Counted from the first letter of the stretch, positions 51,704 to 61,555 are shown. The stretch: 64,000 bases of DNA from Prevotellaceae bacterium UBA4361 (GCA_002393575.1 DGSN01000077.1:18188-82187); one strand, 5' to 3'. A program made the numbers and translations. The notes: generated by a model not told the origin, from the sequence alone.

Positions 51704-53818
51704 TTACGGCATAATATATCCCTTTTCTTCTGCTTTTTCTACGATTTTCAGGAGCCTACGGCATTGAGCAGGACTTGGCAGAGAACCTCTGCCGATATAA
51801 GATGCTATACTCCTAATAAAGTCACAATCGCCAAAGGAGAGGAGCTCTTCTTTGGCCAAAGCATTATAGACCCCCCTCCAATACGGTGCACCAAGTTTGA
51901 AAATCTCAACAGAAGCATCAATCTTTGAGTTAAACTTGTGAGCACGTTTTGCCGCCTTTTCTGTTGCCTTTGTTTCTTCTTTCGAAATTAACGAGCTAAT
52001 GAAGGCGTCCGACAAAGAAAACTCCACAGCTTTGAAGTCGTTCCATGTTCCGACAAGACGAGACAAACTACGCACAAGTCCTCCATCGGCTTTTTTCTCC
52101 AAATAGCGATGTGTAAAGTATGCTAGGCGAAGAAGCTCTGTTGCCAAAGCAGGATAAAGAGTTTGCTTATTCCAAATGCTCACCCAATCTAGGTCAGAAC
52201 CTTTGGGCAGAAGCGTCATCAGTTTGGATATGGTATATGGCGTAATCTGAGCTTTGTTACCGCCTTTTGGATACCACTCTTCCTTGCTGATGAGTTTGTC
52301 AAGTTTGTCAAAGATGATAATCGAACAGACACATTTCTTGAAAAATTCGTCATTGATGCTGTCACGGTCATTCTCATAAATGCCATCAATAAAAGGAGCA
52401 AATATTTTGAAGTTATCAGCAGAACTCTTGCAAACTTGGTCAGGGTGCATGAGAATCGCATTATAGCATTTTGCTAGTTTCTCTTTTGTAATCAGTTGGT
52501 CTTTGGGATTCTTCTGCTTGAACAGGTCTCTTTGATGTGCGTTCAACTTCATCTGCTCTTGCTCCCACTTACCACGAGAACGCTCATAGAACCATATGGT
52601 TTGGTAAGGATTGCCACCAACAGGTGGAGCCATAACTTTGCGAGATAACTGCTCCATCTTTACGTGGAACGGATGATTTGAGAAGAAGTCAGCTGGTTTA
52701 ACCGCATTCTGACTGTTAGCACATTCTGAGATGGTCTTTGTCAGTTCATTGTAGTTTTGTACCTGTTCTTCCGACATGTCATCTTCAACATTCAGCACAG
52801 TTAACTTCATTGGTACAAACAGGTTATCCATACCTTTTGGAGCCTCATTCTTGATGATGGCACTCGCTAATGCAGCCGTGGTTTGTCCTCCATTGATTAT
52901 TTGCAAATCCTTGAAATAAGTTATTTTAGAACCATCTGTAGAAAATTTTACGGAACGGGCAACAATAGCAATACCATTATTATATGTAAAGAAGTTCTCT
53001 GGTTGCTTCATAATGGTACTTCGTATGCCCTTATTTACATTACCTCTAAAACTCAAGAACGCACGTACATTTCCTTGAAGTAATCTACTTCCGTAGTCAT
53101 AATATATTTTTGCAAGGAATTCTCCAGGAACAATTCCCAGATATGCATCATAATTACTCAAATTACCCAAATCAGCTTTCAGACATGGAATGCCCTCACA
53201 GTTATAATCCTTTGTCTCAATCTCTAGAATTTCACTGGAGTTAGAAACAAATGTCTGGAAGAATCGCTCTAATGTCCAAACGTTCAATTCTACAGGTCTT
53301 CCCAAAAAATCTGGACGTTTTAGGTTCTTAACCTGTTTACTCAGAGTGTAGTTTGATATGATAATAAACTTAAAACGCAAGATTTCTGTTGCCGTCATTC
53401 CCTTGCCTATCTTCTTCTTAAACTCGCTGGCAATGTTTACAGCAGGGTCAGAATCATCGCAGAAATTGCGAATGTTTCCATTGACAGCTTCTTCTATAAA
53501 TCTTTGCATATACGATAGCAATTCCTCAATTCGTGTATTTGTCAAAGTTGGAGCACTATCGCGCTGATTGGTAAATTCACTTATAATAAGAACCAAAGCT
53601 CCGTCTGCTTCATCATATGAATATCCATCAAAGGCTAAAATTTGCCTTCTCGTATTCCTGATTTCAATCGACATGGGAATAGGATCGCTAAGTTCCCCAA
53701 TATCTTCAAGATCTGTAAGGACACGCTCGATGAAGTAACTTTCCGGATCAGAGCCTTCCAAGCTAGCATCATTTCTTATCTCATCAATAAACTGTTTGCG
53801 ATAATCTTCAATTTCCAT
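51704..53818 (-). CDS. AIPR family protein
   Basis: 704 residues. The AIPR domain (about 220-560) has the family marks FLSFRGNVNKGIRSTI, FFTYNNGIAIVA and LQIINGGQTTAALASA (about 300-315). The family was named from abortive-infection phage resistance and recurs in restriction-like systems with Z1 and MORC proteins. Its biochemistry is unclear. It starts 1 bp after the DUF4420 stop codon. Confidence 0.9.
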   Translation of the reverse strand: MEIEDYRKQFIDEIRNDASLEGSDPESYFIERVLTDLEDIGELSDPIPMSIEIRNTRRQILAFDGYSYDEADGALVLIISEFTNQRDSAPTLTNTRIEELLSYMQRFIEEAVNGNIRNFCDDSDPAVNIASEFKKKIGKGMTATEILRFKFIIISNYTLSKQVKNLKRPDFLGRPVELNVWTLERFFQTFVSNSSEILEIETKDYNCEGIPCLKADLGNLSNYDAYLGIVPGEFLAKIYYDYGSRLLQGNVRAFLSFRGNVNKGIRSTIMKQPENFFTYNNGIAIVARSVKFSTDGSKITYFKDLQIINGGQTTAALASAIIKNEAPKGMDNLFVPMKLTVLNVEDDMSEEQVQNYNELTKTISECANSQNAVKPADFFSNHPFHVKMEQLSRKVMAPPVGGNPYQTIWFYERSRGKWEQEQMKLNAHQRDLFKQKNPKDQLITKEKLAKCYNAILMHPDQVCKSSADNFKIFAPFIDGIYENDRDSINDEFFKKCVCSIIIFDKLDKLISKEEWYPKGGNKAQITPYTISKLMTLLPKGSDLDWVSIWNKQTLYPALATELLRLAYFTHRYLEKKADGGLVRSLSRLVGTWNDFKAVEFSLSDAFISSLISKEETKATEKAAKRAHKFNSKIDASVEIFKLGAPYWRGVYNALAKEELLSFGDCDFIRSIASYIGRGSLPSPAQCRRLLKIVEKAEEKGYIMP

Positions 53819-53819
53819 A

Positions 53820-54740
53820 TCAGTTGAGTTTAAATGGTTCTATTTCTGTTAAAAGCAAGTCATATTGAGCACGTGCAATTGCATTCGATAGCAAAGACCT
53901 ATGCAATCGAGGGAAGTCTTGGGCGTCGACCTTGTATTTGTACATATTCTTCAGCGCAAACACTAGATTATCATTTTCGTTGGAGAATTCAAATCCAAAC
54001 AATTGCAGCTTTGCCATAAAGGTCTCGCGTTGATGAGCATTCACTAACAAAGCTATAATACTGTTGACGAGTTGATTTATCCTAATACCGTCAAAAGATG
54101 GACTCATTTTTTCCAGTTCATAAACGACCAATGTTCCATCAATGTCGCTGTCAAGCTGCTCAATGGAAGAAATGCGGACACACTCTTTGCCAAAACTGAT
54201 GGTTTTCACTTCAAACCAGTCTTGCTGATCAGAAAAATCTTTGTGTGTTTTCTCTGGCCCCATCCAACTATTAAGAGCTACATCTATTCCTCTATCAGGT
54301 ATCATGTAGTCTTTCAAAAAAAGGAGCTCGCCTATCAAGCCCATCATCTCGGTCTCCGTCATACGGGCATTGTCTGGTCGGAACAGTTGTCTCCATGAAT
54401 AGTAACGTGACCGTAGAGTATGATATGCCGTTTCATCATCATTTGTCACGCGAACAGAATCCAAAAGGTCTTGGCAGAAGGTACAAAAATACTCCAGTAG
54501 GTTATTGTCTTCAAGTGAGAATCGCAGAGTCAGCATGTCGCCGTCTTTATACTGTTCAACAAAAATCACATCAGAACTGGAAATCCTGACAGGTTTGTAT
54601 TTTCCTCTGAAATCAAAGGAATAGCGTGCATCATCATCACGCCCGATATAGAGGCTCAGGTAACGATTATCACCAAATCTTATAAAGTGACGGCTGGGAA
54701 AATCCTCCCTAAATGTTTTATAAATCTCGTTATTACTCAT
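53820..54740 (-). CDS. PD-(D/E)XK nuclease, DUF4420 family
   Basis: 306 residues from the Met at 54740; the ORF is open to 54767, but 54740 (MSNNEIYKTF) gives an 8-bp overlap with the Z1 gene. Nuclease residues: Glu138 in GLIGELLFLKDY, Asp168 in THKDFSDQQDW and the Glu177-x-Lys179 pair in FEVKTI. The family is the probable restriction endonuclease subunit of MORC/Z1 systems. It sits between the Z1 and AIPR genes. Confidence 0.85.
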   Translation of the reverse strand: MSNNEIYKTFREDFPSRHFIRFGDNRYLSLYIGRDDDARYSFDFRGKYKPVRISSSDVIFVEQYKDGDMLTLRFSLEDNNLLEYFCTFCQDLLDSVRVTNDDETAYHTLRSRYYSWRQLFRPDNARMTETEMMGLIGELLFLKDYMIPDRGIDVALNSWMGPEKTHKDFSDQQDWFEVKTISFGKECVRISSIEQLDSDIDGTLVVYELEKMSPSFDGIRINQLVNSIIALLVNAHQRETFMAKLQLFGFEFSNENDNLVFALKNMYKYKVDAQDFPRLHRSLLSNAIARAQYDLLLTEIEPFKLN

Positions 54741-57600
54741 CGTCATCCTCCTCTTCGGGTTCTTCACCCTCTATGTTCAATTGTTGGAATATTTTGTTAA
54801 CTTGATATTTTACAGCCTTGCCCTCATCTTTAACGCCGGGGCATCCCACAGCAAAAGCCACGATACAATCATCACCAAGTGCTTCTCTGTATTTATGTAG
54901 AATCTCTTCTTCCTCACCGTCTGCCTCTTTGGGCTTGATGAACATAATAACCAACATAGGCTTCCGCTTGGGAAGAAATCTGAAGTAGGCCTTGACGGGA
55001 ATGTTCCTTCCCTGACTATTCTCTCCGTCTATTTCCCATTGCTTACGCTGAGCATCTTCTGCCTTCTCTATGTCATCCTTCGATAGTGCAAAACGACCTT
55101 CCATACTACCAGTCATAACACGGCGGCGAGTACTAATTTGAATGATGTTGCGAGTTGTGCTACAGATGGAACGCTCCATACATTTCACCTGACGAAGGCC
55201 TTCAACATCATAGTGAGCCGATGATTTACCGCTTTCAAATACGACATCCCATAAATCGACTCCTTCTGTCTCTTCGTCCTCTAAAAAACTGATGATATTT
55301 TTCGCATCGAAGCGTGGATTTGCCATTGAATACTTAATACCACGCAAGAACTCGACAACAACGTCTTTAGGCACATCGGCGAAATATCGGGAACTTCCAT
55401 CGGAAGTGTCATTTGCATCCTTATTTGCTTTCCTATAATCTGTAAAACGTAGAGGATAACCTTGTGACAATAGATGTGAAGCGAAGTCTTGTACTTGTTG
55501 CGTATTAATCTTGTTGTGATCAATGTTCGATGTGATATAAGGTGTATCGTAAATATTGCCATAGAATGAATACATCATATCTTTGCTGACGGCAGTTCTC
55601 ATCTTGTTTGATGCTGTGATCTGCAAATCATCACAGTTGTCCCTGACCTTGATACCAAAGTCTTTTGGAGTTAATTGCTGGTCAAACATCTCGCGAATGT
55701 CGTTCTTCAGTTCTGCAGACGCTCTCGCGACTTCTGCATACCATAAAGCACTGGTATGGCTTGTCCATATCTGGAAAAGGTCTTCATATCCACGTCTATA
55801 TCCAAACCATCTACCCATTTGCATCAGTACATCAAAGGTGGCTGTATTCCGATAGAAATAGCTAACCATCAGTCCTTCAAGCGTCAATCCACGAGACAGA
55901 GCAAGGCCACCAACAGCAATTACCCGCAGCGATGGATTCTCTTTGTAATTAAGCGAAGCACTTTGTTTGGAACCGTTGACCATTTTAACCTCTATCTTCT
56001 CCAATGCTGCCAAAAGAATGGCTTTCTGAGAAACACGAGCAAATGTTACATCATTGACTTGACTAAAATGCTTCTCCCATAGTGAGCGCAATTCGCCATA
56101 GAGCGGTAGATGATGGTTTTTGCTCGCATCTTCATTGAAGTTGACACGAATATCGTTGAATACTGCTTCGAACCATTCAGCGACATGTCCTGTTATCACT
56201 TTCTGAACATGAATAAAGCGGGACATGTTGACCAGCATGCTTCTTGGTTCTTTGCTCTGGCCACGCAAATCACGGACAACATTCGCCAAACAGAAGCAAA
56301 GAATGGACTCACGCAAGGAGTCGGGCAAAATGCCGTCCCATTCCTTTTTGTGTTTATAATAGAATGTTCCGGAGTTAAGAACTTCAAGATTGTTCTGAAC
56401 GAGGTCTTTATACTCCTCTGAGGCATAATCCGGTTCTGTGATGTCGGTAATATAACGTAGATTGTGATAGAAAGTTCCTTCAGGATAGAATATTTTGTCT
56501 GCGCCCACATAGTTAGACGGTGCCTCCAATGCGTATATGAAATGTTCGGGGAAGAGATCTGCATGCTGCATAGCATCTACAGAGTCAGGATCAATAAACA
56601 CGTTTGCAAATGGGGTGGCCGTAAATCCCACGTATGTGGAATTCATGAAGAGGTTACAGATTTGCCGTATGAGCTTATTGGTGCGAGTGGGATCTGTCTC
56701 GTCTTTGCGAGTATTCACGGACGCATTGTCTGCCTCATCGTCAATAAGTAGCATGGGTACATCCACATATCCTTTTATTGGGTCGATATTCTGTTCTCTC
56801 AACCAATTGAAAAGTCGCTGAAGTACCGAAACGTTCTTCTTTATGACAAACAACACCAGAGAGTTGTTTGCCAACGACATTGTTATCTTGTTACAGTTGC
56901 CAACAAAATCGTTAAGCGTTGACGTTACAGAGGTGGCCTTGATTTGCTTGTTGTCTAAGCCCACACCAACTCGCGGGTATTTTTCAATCTTGCCTTCTTT
57001 CTTCAGGGTAATTCCAACAATGCCCTCATCAATTCGTTCCTGTGTTTGTCTGCGTAGGTTTTCCGTGATGCCGGTAAGCAGAATGACAACCTTGTATCCA
57101 GCATCAGCTGCCTTGCATATCAACCCCGTATAGGTTGCTGTCTTGCCAGATTGTACGTCACCGATGATGAGACCTCGACGGAGTCTCGGTTTATCCAGAG
57201 CATCGTTGGGATTGCCAAGACAATTCATAATGTCTGGTAATGTTATATCGTCAAGCAAGTTAATGCTAATACGGCTGATAGAAGAATGGTTGATAAGATA
57301 ATCCTTGTATCTTGACCAAAAGAAATTGTCCTGTATTTTCGAATTGGAGTACCATTCACGCTTTTCGCCATAATCGTTGAATATCGCTTGCCCTTTGTTG
57401 TGTACAATCTTATACTCATACTCCATATCGATGAAGAGGCGTGTTTTTGCGGCTTCGTCGCAGTCCAGTTTGGAGAGCATGACAGCCTGATTGATATAGT
57501 AATCTATATCTTCAAGTTTGAGTTCTTTTCCTTGTGATAAGGATAAATCAATGAAAGTCCTCGTAAACTGTTTTAGGATAGTATATTGGCTTTCTGTCAT
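54733..57600 (-). CDS. Z1-domain superfamily II helicase-like ATPase
   Basis: 955 residues. Walker A is GDVQSGKTATYTGL (147-160) and Walker B is MLLIDDEADNASV (about 285-297). The Z1 domain (about 390-640) has AVGGLALSRGLTLEGL and QMGRWFGYRRGYEDLFQIW. It ends in an acidic tail (EEPEEEDDDE). Z1 proteins are the motor subunit in MORC/Z1 restriction-like systems. It begins 4 bp after the MORC-like gene ends. Confidence 0.92.
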   Translation of the reverse strand: MTESQYTILKQFTRTFIDLSLSQGKELKLEDIDYYINQAVMLSKLDCDEAAKTRLFIDMEYEYKIVHNKGQAIFNDYGEKREWYSNSKIQDNFFWSRYKDYLINHSSISRISINLLDDITLPDIMNCLGNPNDALDKPRLRRGLIIGDVQSGKTATYTGLICKAADAGYKVVILLTGITENLRRQTQERIDEGIVGITLKKEGKIEKYPRVGVGLDNKQIKATSVTSTLNDFVGNCNKITMSLANNSLVLFVIKKNVSVLQRLFNWLREQNIDPIKGYVDVPMLLIDDEADNASVNTRKDETDPTRTNKLIRQICNLFMNSTYVGFTATPFANVFIDPDSVDAMQHADLFPEHFIYALEAPSNYVGADKIFYPEGTFYHNLRYITDITEPDYASEEYKDLVQNNLEVLNSGTFYYKHKKEWDGILPDSLRESILCFCLANVVRDLRGQSKEPRSMLVNMSRFIHVQKVITGHVAEWFEAVFNDIRVNFNEDASKNHHLPLYGELRSLWEKHFSQVNDVTFARVSQKAILLAALEKIEVKMVNGSKQSASLNYKENPSLRVIAVGGLALSRGLTLEGLMVSYFYRNTATFDVLMQMGRWFGYRRGYEDLFQIWTSHTSALWYAEVARASAELKNDIREMFDQQLTPKDFGIKVRDNCDDLQITASNKMRTAVSKDMMYSFYGNIYDTPYITSNIDHNKINTQQVQDFASHLLSQGYPLRFTDYRKANKDANDTSDGSSRYFADVPKDVVVEFLRGIKYSMANPRFDAKNIISFLEDEETEGVDLWDVVFESGKSSAHYDVEGLRQVKCMERSICSTTRNIIQISTRRRVMTGSMEGRFALSKDDIEKAEDAQRKQWEIDGENSQGRNIPVKAYFRFLPKRKPMLVIMFIKPKEADGEEEEILHKYREALGDDCIVAFAVGCPGVKDEGKAVKYQVNKIFQQLNIEGEEPEEEDDDE

Positions 57601-57604
57601 GTTA

Positions 57605-59104
57605 TTATATTATTTCTTTGAGTAGTTTCTCTTTTATAGCAGGATATTTACACCAAGGTTCTGAATTCATTAAATCATTGACAATAGCTTCCCATCCATC
57701 GGTACGAATATTCATCATGGTTGAAGCTAATGTGACCGCCATCTGATAGACATCGTCGAGTCGTTCATTGGTCTCTTCTGGTGCCGAGATGGACTCGTTA
57801 CTCTTGTCAATATACAACTGCTGGATTGGTAAATTGTTCTCTATCTCGTTGAGAAGCATTTCCATATATCCATAATCTTCATCGCTCATTTTGTCACGAA
57901 CGAACTGGAAAAGCTTGCTTTCACGATTTATCTGATAGAAGAATGTGTTGTTTCTACCTCTTTTCCTATCCCAGATGTAATCAAGATTTTCGTTAACCTT
58001 CTCCGTTCTTCCTCGGTATGTCTGTTGACGGACGGAGAATTCAAGCGCCTCCTCCACTGCCTTTTTCAGTCTATGAAGTATTTGCTTGGGGATAGAAGCC
58101 TGTTGCTTCTTAATGTCGATAGACCAAATATCATCAAGAGAATTGGGTATGTCAACACGAATACGGGCGTTCTTCGTCAATTCCGCACGTTGCTTCATGC
58201 CAAACCATGTACCCCAGATTATCAACCTCTTGTTGCGATAAATGTAGAATCCTTGTTTTGCTCGAAGGTTCTCAACACCACCGATGAGCTGCTTGTCCTT
58301 CTCTTTTAGCTCTGTTGCAAAAGGCAGAATAAAAGGGCGTATTTTTATCATTCTTTCAATTCCTGAACTGTCCATTATATCTAGTTCTATTTCTTTTTTG
58401 ACAGTAGTCTTCGGATGCTGTTCAAGGAATGGGTCTAAGGGATTTATGTCGAGCTCATTGATGAAGATATGAAGACGTTGTGTTCCAATGCCGGAGAGAT
58501 AACGATGGTAAATTAAAGCAAGAGTACTTTCCAAAGGGGAACGCAAATCGACCAATGTAGAATAGACTTGTCCGCCACTTGAATTGGACAATACATCGAA
58601 GTCCTGCCAGATAACGATAGTACCTTTGTTTTGCTCCTTTAATTTCGCAATATAGGGTAGTGCATCTATTTCTTTTGCCTCCAATTCTTTTATCATCCAG
58701 TCCTGAGTCTCAAGAATGTGATTGTAATCCCAGGTAAATCCATTTAAAGTCTTGCCTTCATAGCTTACTACGGTAAGGCAACGACATTGTGATAGAGATG
58801 CTGACTTCATTCCCATTCCAAAGCGGCCCAAGTCTTCTTCTGCGCGTTCTTCCTCTGCCGACAAACATCCATAACGCATGGCTTCAAATAGGACATCTGC
58901 AGCCATTCCGTCTCCATCATCAAGAATGCCAAGAGCCAACTCATCCATAGGATTAGACGGGAACAGTATACGGACATTCTGCGCGTGTGCACTGATACTG
59001 TTGTCAACGACATCTGCTACTGCAGACTCAAAAGAGTATCCCATAGAGCGCAGAGACCCCATTAGGGTAGAGGCTTTTGGAATATGTCTTCTATCTTTGC
59101 TCAT
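57605..59104 (-). CDS. MORC/MutL-like GHKL ATPase
   Basis: 499 residues from the Met at 59104 (MSKDRRHIPK); the ORF extends to 59167 but that overlaps the methyltransferase more. Bergerat-fold motifs: N-box VADVVDNSISAHA (about 29-41), G1 GILDDGDGMA (about 59-68) and G2 DLGRFGMGMKSASLSQC (91-107). Iyer, Abhiman and Aravind described bacterial MORC-like ATPases in restriction-modification operons with exactly this set of partners. It probably clamps on DNA on ATP binding. It overlaps the methyltransferase gene by 14 bp. Confidence 0.92.
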   Translation of the reverse strand: MSKDRRHIPKASTLMGSLRSMGYSFESAVADVVDNSISAHAQNVRILFPSNPMDELALGILDDGDGMAADVLFEAMRYGCLSAEEERAEEDLGRFGMGMKSASLSQCRCLTVVSYEGKTLNGFTWDYNHILETQDWMIKELEAKEIDALPYIAKLKEQNKGTIVIWQDFDVLSNSSGGQVYSTLVDLRSPLESTLALIYHRYLSGIGTQRLHIFINELDINPLDPFLEQHPKTTVKKEIELDIMDSSGIERMIKIRPFILPFATELKEKDKQLIGGVENLRAKQGFYIYRNKRLIIWGTWFGMKQRAELTKNARIRVDIPNSLDDIWSIDIKKQQASIPKQILHRLKKAVEEALEFSVRQQTYRGRTEKVNENLDYIWDRKRGRNNTFFYQINRESKLFQFVRDKMSDEDYGYMEMLLNEIENNLPIQQLYIDKSNESISAPEETNERLDDVYQMAVTLASTMMNIRTDGWEAIVNDLMNSEPWCKYPAIKEKLLKEII

Positions 59105-60179
59105 GTTCTTTGGTTTGTTTGATAATTTGTTGAAAAACAGCTTTAGCCAACAGAGGTGGTACGGCATTGCCTATCTGCTGCTGGATGTGCATAAGCGGAC
59201 CCTCAAAGATGAAGGTATCTGGAAAACTCTGAAGTCTTGCAGCCTCTCTTACAGAGATGCCCCTGTCTTCGTAAGGATGTATGAGCATACTCTTTCTGTA
59301 ATTCGAGATTACGACCGAAGGCTGGTCGGCCCTCAGACGCTTGTATATTCCACTATGGCATCGACCTTTGTCCGCATAGTTCTGCATAAGGTGGTCTGGA
59401 ATAGCTCGCCAGTTCTGTCCTTGCCCAATATACTTGTAACGTTCTATAACTAAATCATTATTTTTCGAAACATAGTTTTGACGTGCTTTATCTGAGCCTT
59501 TGCGCATCAACCGTTCATATTCGCTCGCCTCTTCTAGCGACAGAGTATATGCAGTTTCGTCAAGCATCTCTCCATTTTGCAAAGAAGGGAGGTCGCTTAT
59601 GGCTTCATTTACAGTAACTTTTTCGGTATGTCTCTCTGGAAATTTGAAGTCAATGCCTAGCCTGTTGCCAACCATAAAAAATCGATTCCTATTTTGAGGC
59701 ACGCCATAATCTGAAGCCCAAAGGACGGAAGAAGTGATATTGTCATAACCCTCAATAGATCGGAAACAATCCTCAATCATTGATTGGGTCTTACCCTCGT
59801 TGATATTAGTTATTCCCCATACATTCTCCAGAACAAACCACTCAGGCCTTATCTCCTGTACAAAGCGTACAAACTCCAAGAACAAAAAGTTCTTTTCGTT
59901 CTTCATATTCCTTGTTCTTGTATTTGACATTGAGAATCCTTGGCATGGAGGCCCACCCATTATTACAAAGACTGACTTCCCTTTTCCATGCAACGTCTTT
60001 GGATCTATCTTTTGAATATCTCCCTGTAGAACCTTTGCTCCTTTATGGTTACGCTGGAACGTTTTTGCCGCGTGCGGATTAATCTCAATGGCAGAGCTAA
60101 TTCTTATCCCTGCCATCTCTGCCCCAAGGCTCAAGCCTCCAGCGCCAGAAAATATGTCTATTCCATATCTCATTTTCAT
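59091..60179 (-). CDS. DNA cytosine-C5 methyltransferase
   Basis: 362 residues, full length. Motif I is DIFSGAGGLSLGAEMAG (8-24), motif IV is GGPPCQGFS (75-83) with the nucleophile Cys79, motif VI is ENV (118-120), motif VIII is PQNRNRFFMVG (about 168), and motif X is QQIGNAVPPLLAKAV near the C-terminus. The target recognition domain lies between about 220 and 320; the target sequence cannot be predicted. It should protect host DNA from the linked nuclease system. Confidence 0.96.
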   Translation of the reverse strand: MKMRYGIDIFSGAGGLSLGAEMAGIRISSAIEINPHAAKTFQRNHKGAKVLQGDIQKIDPKTLHGKGKSVFVIMGGPPCQGFSMSNTRTRNMKNEKNFLFLEFVRFVQEIRPEWFVLENVWGITNINEGKTQSMIEDCFRSIEGYDNITSSVLWASDYGVPQNRNRFFMVGNRLGIDFKFPERHTEKVTVNEAISDLPSLQNGEMLDETAYTLSLEEASEYERLMRKGSDKARQNYVSKNNDLVIERYKYIGQGQNWRAIPDHLMQNYADKGRCHSGIYKRLRADQPSVVISNYRKSMLIHPYEDRGISVREAARLQSFPDTFIFEGPLMHIQQQIGNAVPPLLAKAVFQQIIKQTKEHEQR

Positions 60180-60238
60180 TTCTTATAGTGTGGAACACCA
60201 AATCTCCATAAGAGTAATCAGTTCCTTTTTTATAGTAG

Positions 60239-60886
60239 TTACTGCTTATTGGGTTTCTCAATTACCATATACTTGGCGCCACTTTTTACAAGTGTGCCCC
60301 AACCATACGGGCAGTTATCATGTATGAAGACGAATTGCTCGGTAATGGTTTTGTCTTTCTTTTCATCGTATGAATCGATACTAACACAAACAATTGTGGC
60401 ATACTTTTCACTTAGCTCTGAATCTTCTTCCACCCAGTAATTGTCGTCATCGCAGTCGAGCCATTTGTTTGTGACAATCTCCTTTTCAACTTGCAGTGCA
60501 AGCGTTAGTCTTTCTTCGGCATCAGGAAGCAACTCTATCAACTTGAGATTATATTCCTTGTACAGGGATTTCGCTTTTTTCTTATCCGTCAGCTGTTTCA
60601 CTTCCGCATCGTATTGACACATCAGACTTTTAGCCTCTTTGAGAATTTTGCGGGAGATTGGCTCAAAGTTACAGAACTCACCATCAACAGCAACCATAGG
60701 GAATCGACGCTGAGCATTGAGCCCCTTTTTGCCAAGCGAATACCATGTTACAATACAGAAATCTTTATTCCCAGCGTCCCCTTCCACCTCATTTACTTCC
60801 ATAAAGACAAGAGGATGCGGAGCCTTTTCTACAAAGGCATCGCCTTTCTTGAAATGTGATATTGGTTGTAAAGCTATTTTATCCAT
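60239..60886 (-). CDS. Hypothetical protein of the MORC/Z1 operon
   Basis: 216 residues from the Met at 60886 (MDKIALQPISHF); the open frame to 60976 overlaps the DUF3791 gene. I do not recognise the family. Visible: a beta-rich N-terminus with HFKKGDAFVEKAPHPLVF, a central basic helical part (KQLTDKKKAKSLYKEY, about 123-138), and a C-terminus with WGTLVKSGAKYMVIEKP. No signal peptide or membrane span. It sits 13 bp after the DUF3791 gene and 59 bp before the methyltransferase, so it is probably a functional member of the operon. Confidence 0.7.
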   Translation of the reverse strand: MDKIALQPISHFKKGDAFVEKAPHPLVFMEVNEVEGDAGNKDFCIVTWYSLGKKGLNAQRRFPMVAVDGEFCNFEPISRKILKEAKSLMCQYDAEVKQLTDKKKAKSLYKEYNLKLIELLPDAEERLTLALQVEKEIVTNKWLDCDDDNYWVEEDSELSEKYATIVCVSIDSYDEKKDKTITEQFVFIHDNCPYGWGTLVKSGAKYMVIEKPNKQ

Positions 60887-60899
60887 AAAGATGACTGAT

Positions 60900-61250
60900 T
60901 TATTGTTGAGCCTCTTGATACTCTCTTGTAATTTCCCCAGCCAGATACCTGCCACTACGGCAATGCAAATCAGCAATACCGTCCTCTATCATGCTTGCAG
61001 TCTCTGAACTATAGAAGATGTCAGTAGCCTTGTCGAGTGGCAGCACTCCTTTCTCCCTCATATACTCAGTTAGATCCTCCATCAGATACCGGGAACTGAA
61101 TGTGTGCAGTACATCGTATGAGGGTACGATGTAGTCATACAATATGCCCGATGTCTTCAGCCGTTTGTATATTTCTTTCTGTGGCAGTTGAAGCAGTACG
61201 GAAAGTTTTCCGATGCAATATGTCACAAATTCCAATGTCTTTTTATCCAT
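60900..61250 (-). CDS. DUF3791 domain protein
   Basis: 116 residues. SYDVLHTFSSRYLMEDLTEY (about 43-62) matches the DUF3791 pattern; the C-terminal part (YSSETASMIEDGIADLHC) is a further helical region. DUF3791 proteins often sit in toxin-antitoxin-like pairs in Bacteroidetes and Firmicutes. Here it lies between the XRE regulator and the unknown 216-residue protein. A role in operon control or in a small TA unit is inferred from context only. Confidence 0.7.
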   Translation of the reverse strand: MDKKTLEFVTYCIGKLSVLLQLPQKEIYKRLKTSGILYDYIVPSYDVLHTFSSRYLMEDLTEYMREKGVLPLDKATDIFYSSETASMIEDGIADLHCRSGRYLAGEITREYQEAQQ

Positions 61251-61307
61251 ATATCATTTATTTAACTTCCTGTGCCCTGAGAATAAATATGTTATAGCCA
61301 TATTTAA

Positions 61308-61526
61308 CTACAAATTTGAATTCATCAAAGTACGGACGTCCACATTCAGGACGTTAGCAATCTCATTCAACTGTGCCACCGAAGGCTGGGACTTGTTGTG
61401 ACACCACCGAGAAATGGTATGCTCGGTCTTGCCAAGTTTCTCTGCCAGCCAACGATTGGTCTTTTCTTGTTCTGCAAGGACAACTCGAATACGATTTAAT
61501 GTCCCTGTTTTTTCATTATTTGCCAT
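61308..61526 (-). CDS. XRE family regulator of the defence operon
   Basis: 72 residues from the Met at 61526 (MANNEKTGTLNRI). The XRE HTH covers about 10-65 (KTNRWLAEKLGKTEHTISRW and QLNEIANVLNVDVRTLM). The open frame reaches 61550, but the -7 element at 61548-61555 places transcription start near 61541, so the upper Met would be outside the mRNA. It resembles C proteins that delay restriction genes after entry into a new host. First gene of the operon. Confidence 0.85.
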   Translation of the reverse strand: MANNEKTGTLNRIRVVLAEQEKTNRWLAEKLGKTEHTISRWCHNKSQPSVAQLNEIANVLNVDVRTLMNSNL

Positions 61527-61547
61527 AAATTGTTCAATTATTGATGG

Positions 61548-61555
61548 CAAATTTA
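61548..61555 (-). promoter_or_regulatory. Promoter -7 element of the defence operon
   Basis: Minus-strand TAAATTTG followed by CC. It decides the XRE start. No clear upstream TTTG element is present at 19-21 bp. Confidence 0.6.

Larger units (their letters stand above)
37836..61526. mobile_element. Predicted integrative mobilizable element carrying a defence cargo
   Basis: The segment has a tyrosine integrase at one end next to dnaK, an Xis-like protein, a primase-helicase, an oriT-like hairpin and a MobV relaxase, and then a 15-kb minus-strand cargo. No conjugation (type IV secretion) genes are present, so it would depend on a helper element. The coordinates given are those of the outermost recognised genes. 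The attachment sites were not found, and the right limit could lie anywhere from about 46.4 kb (if the cargo is older) to beyond 62 kb. Confidence 0.7.
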
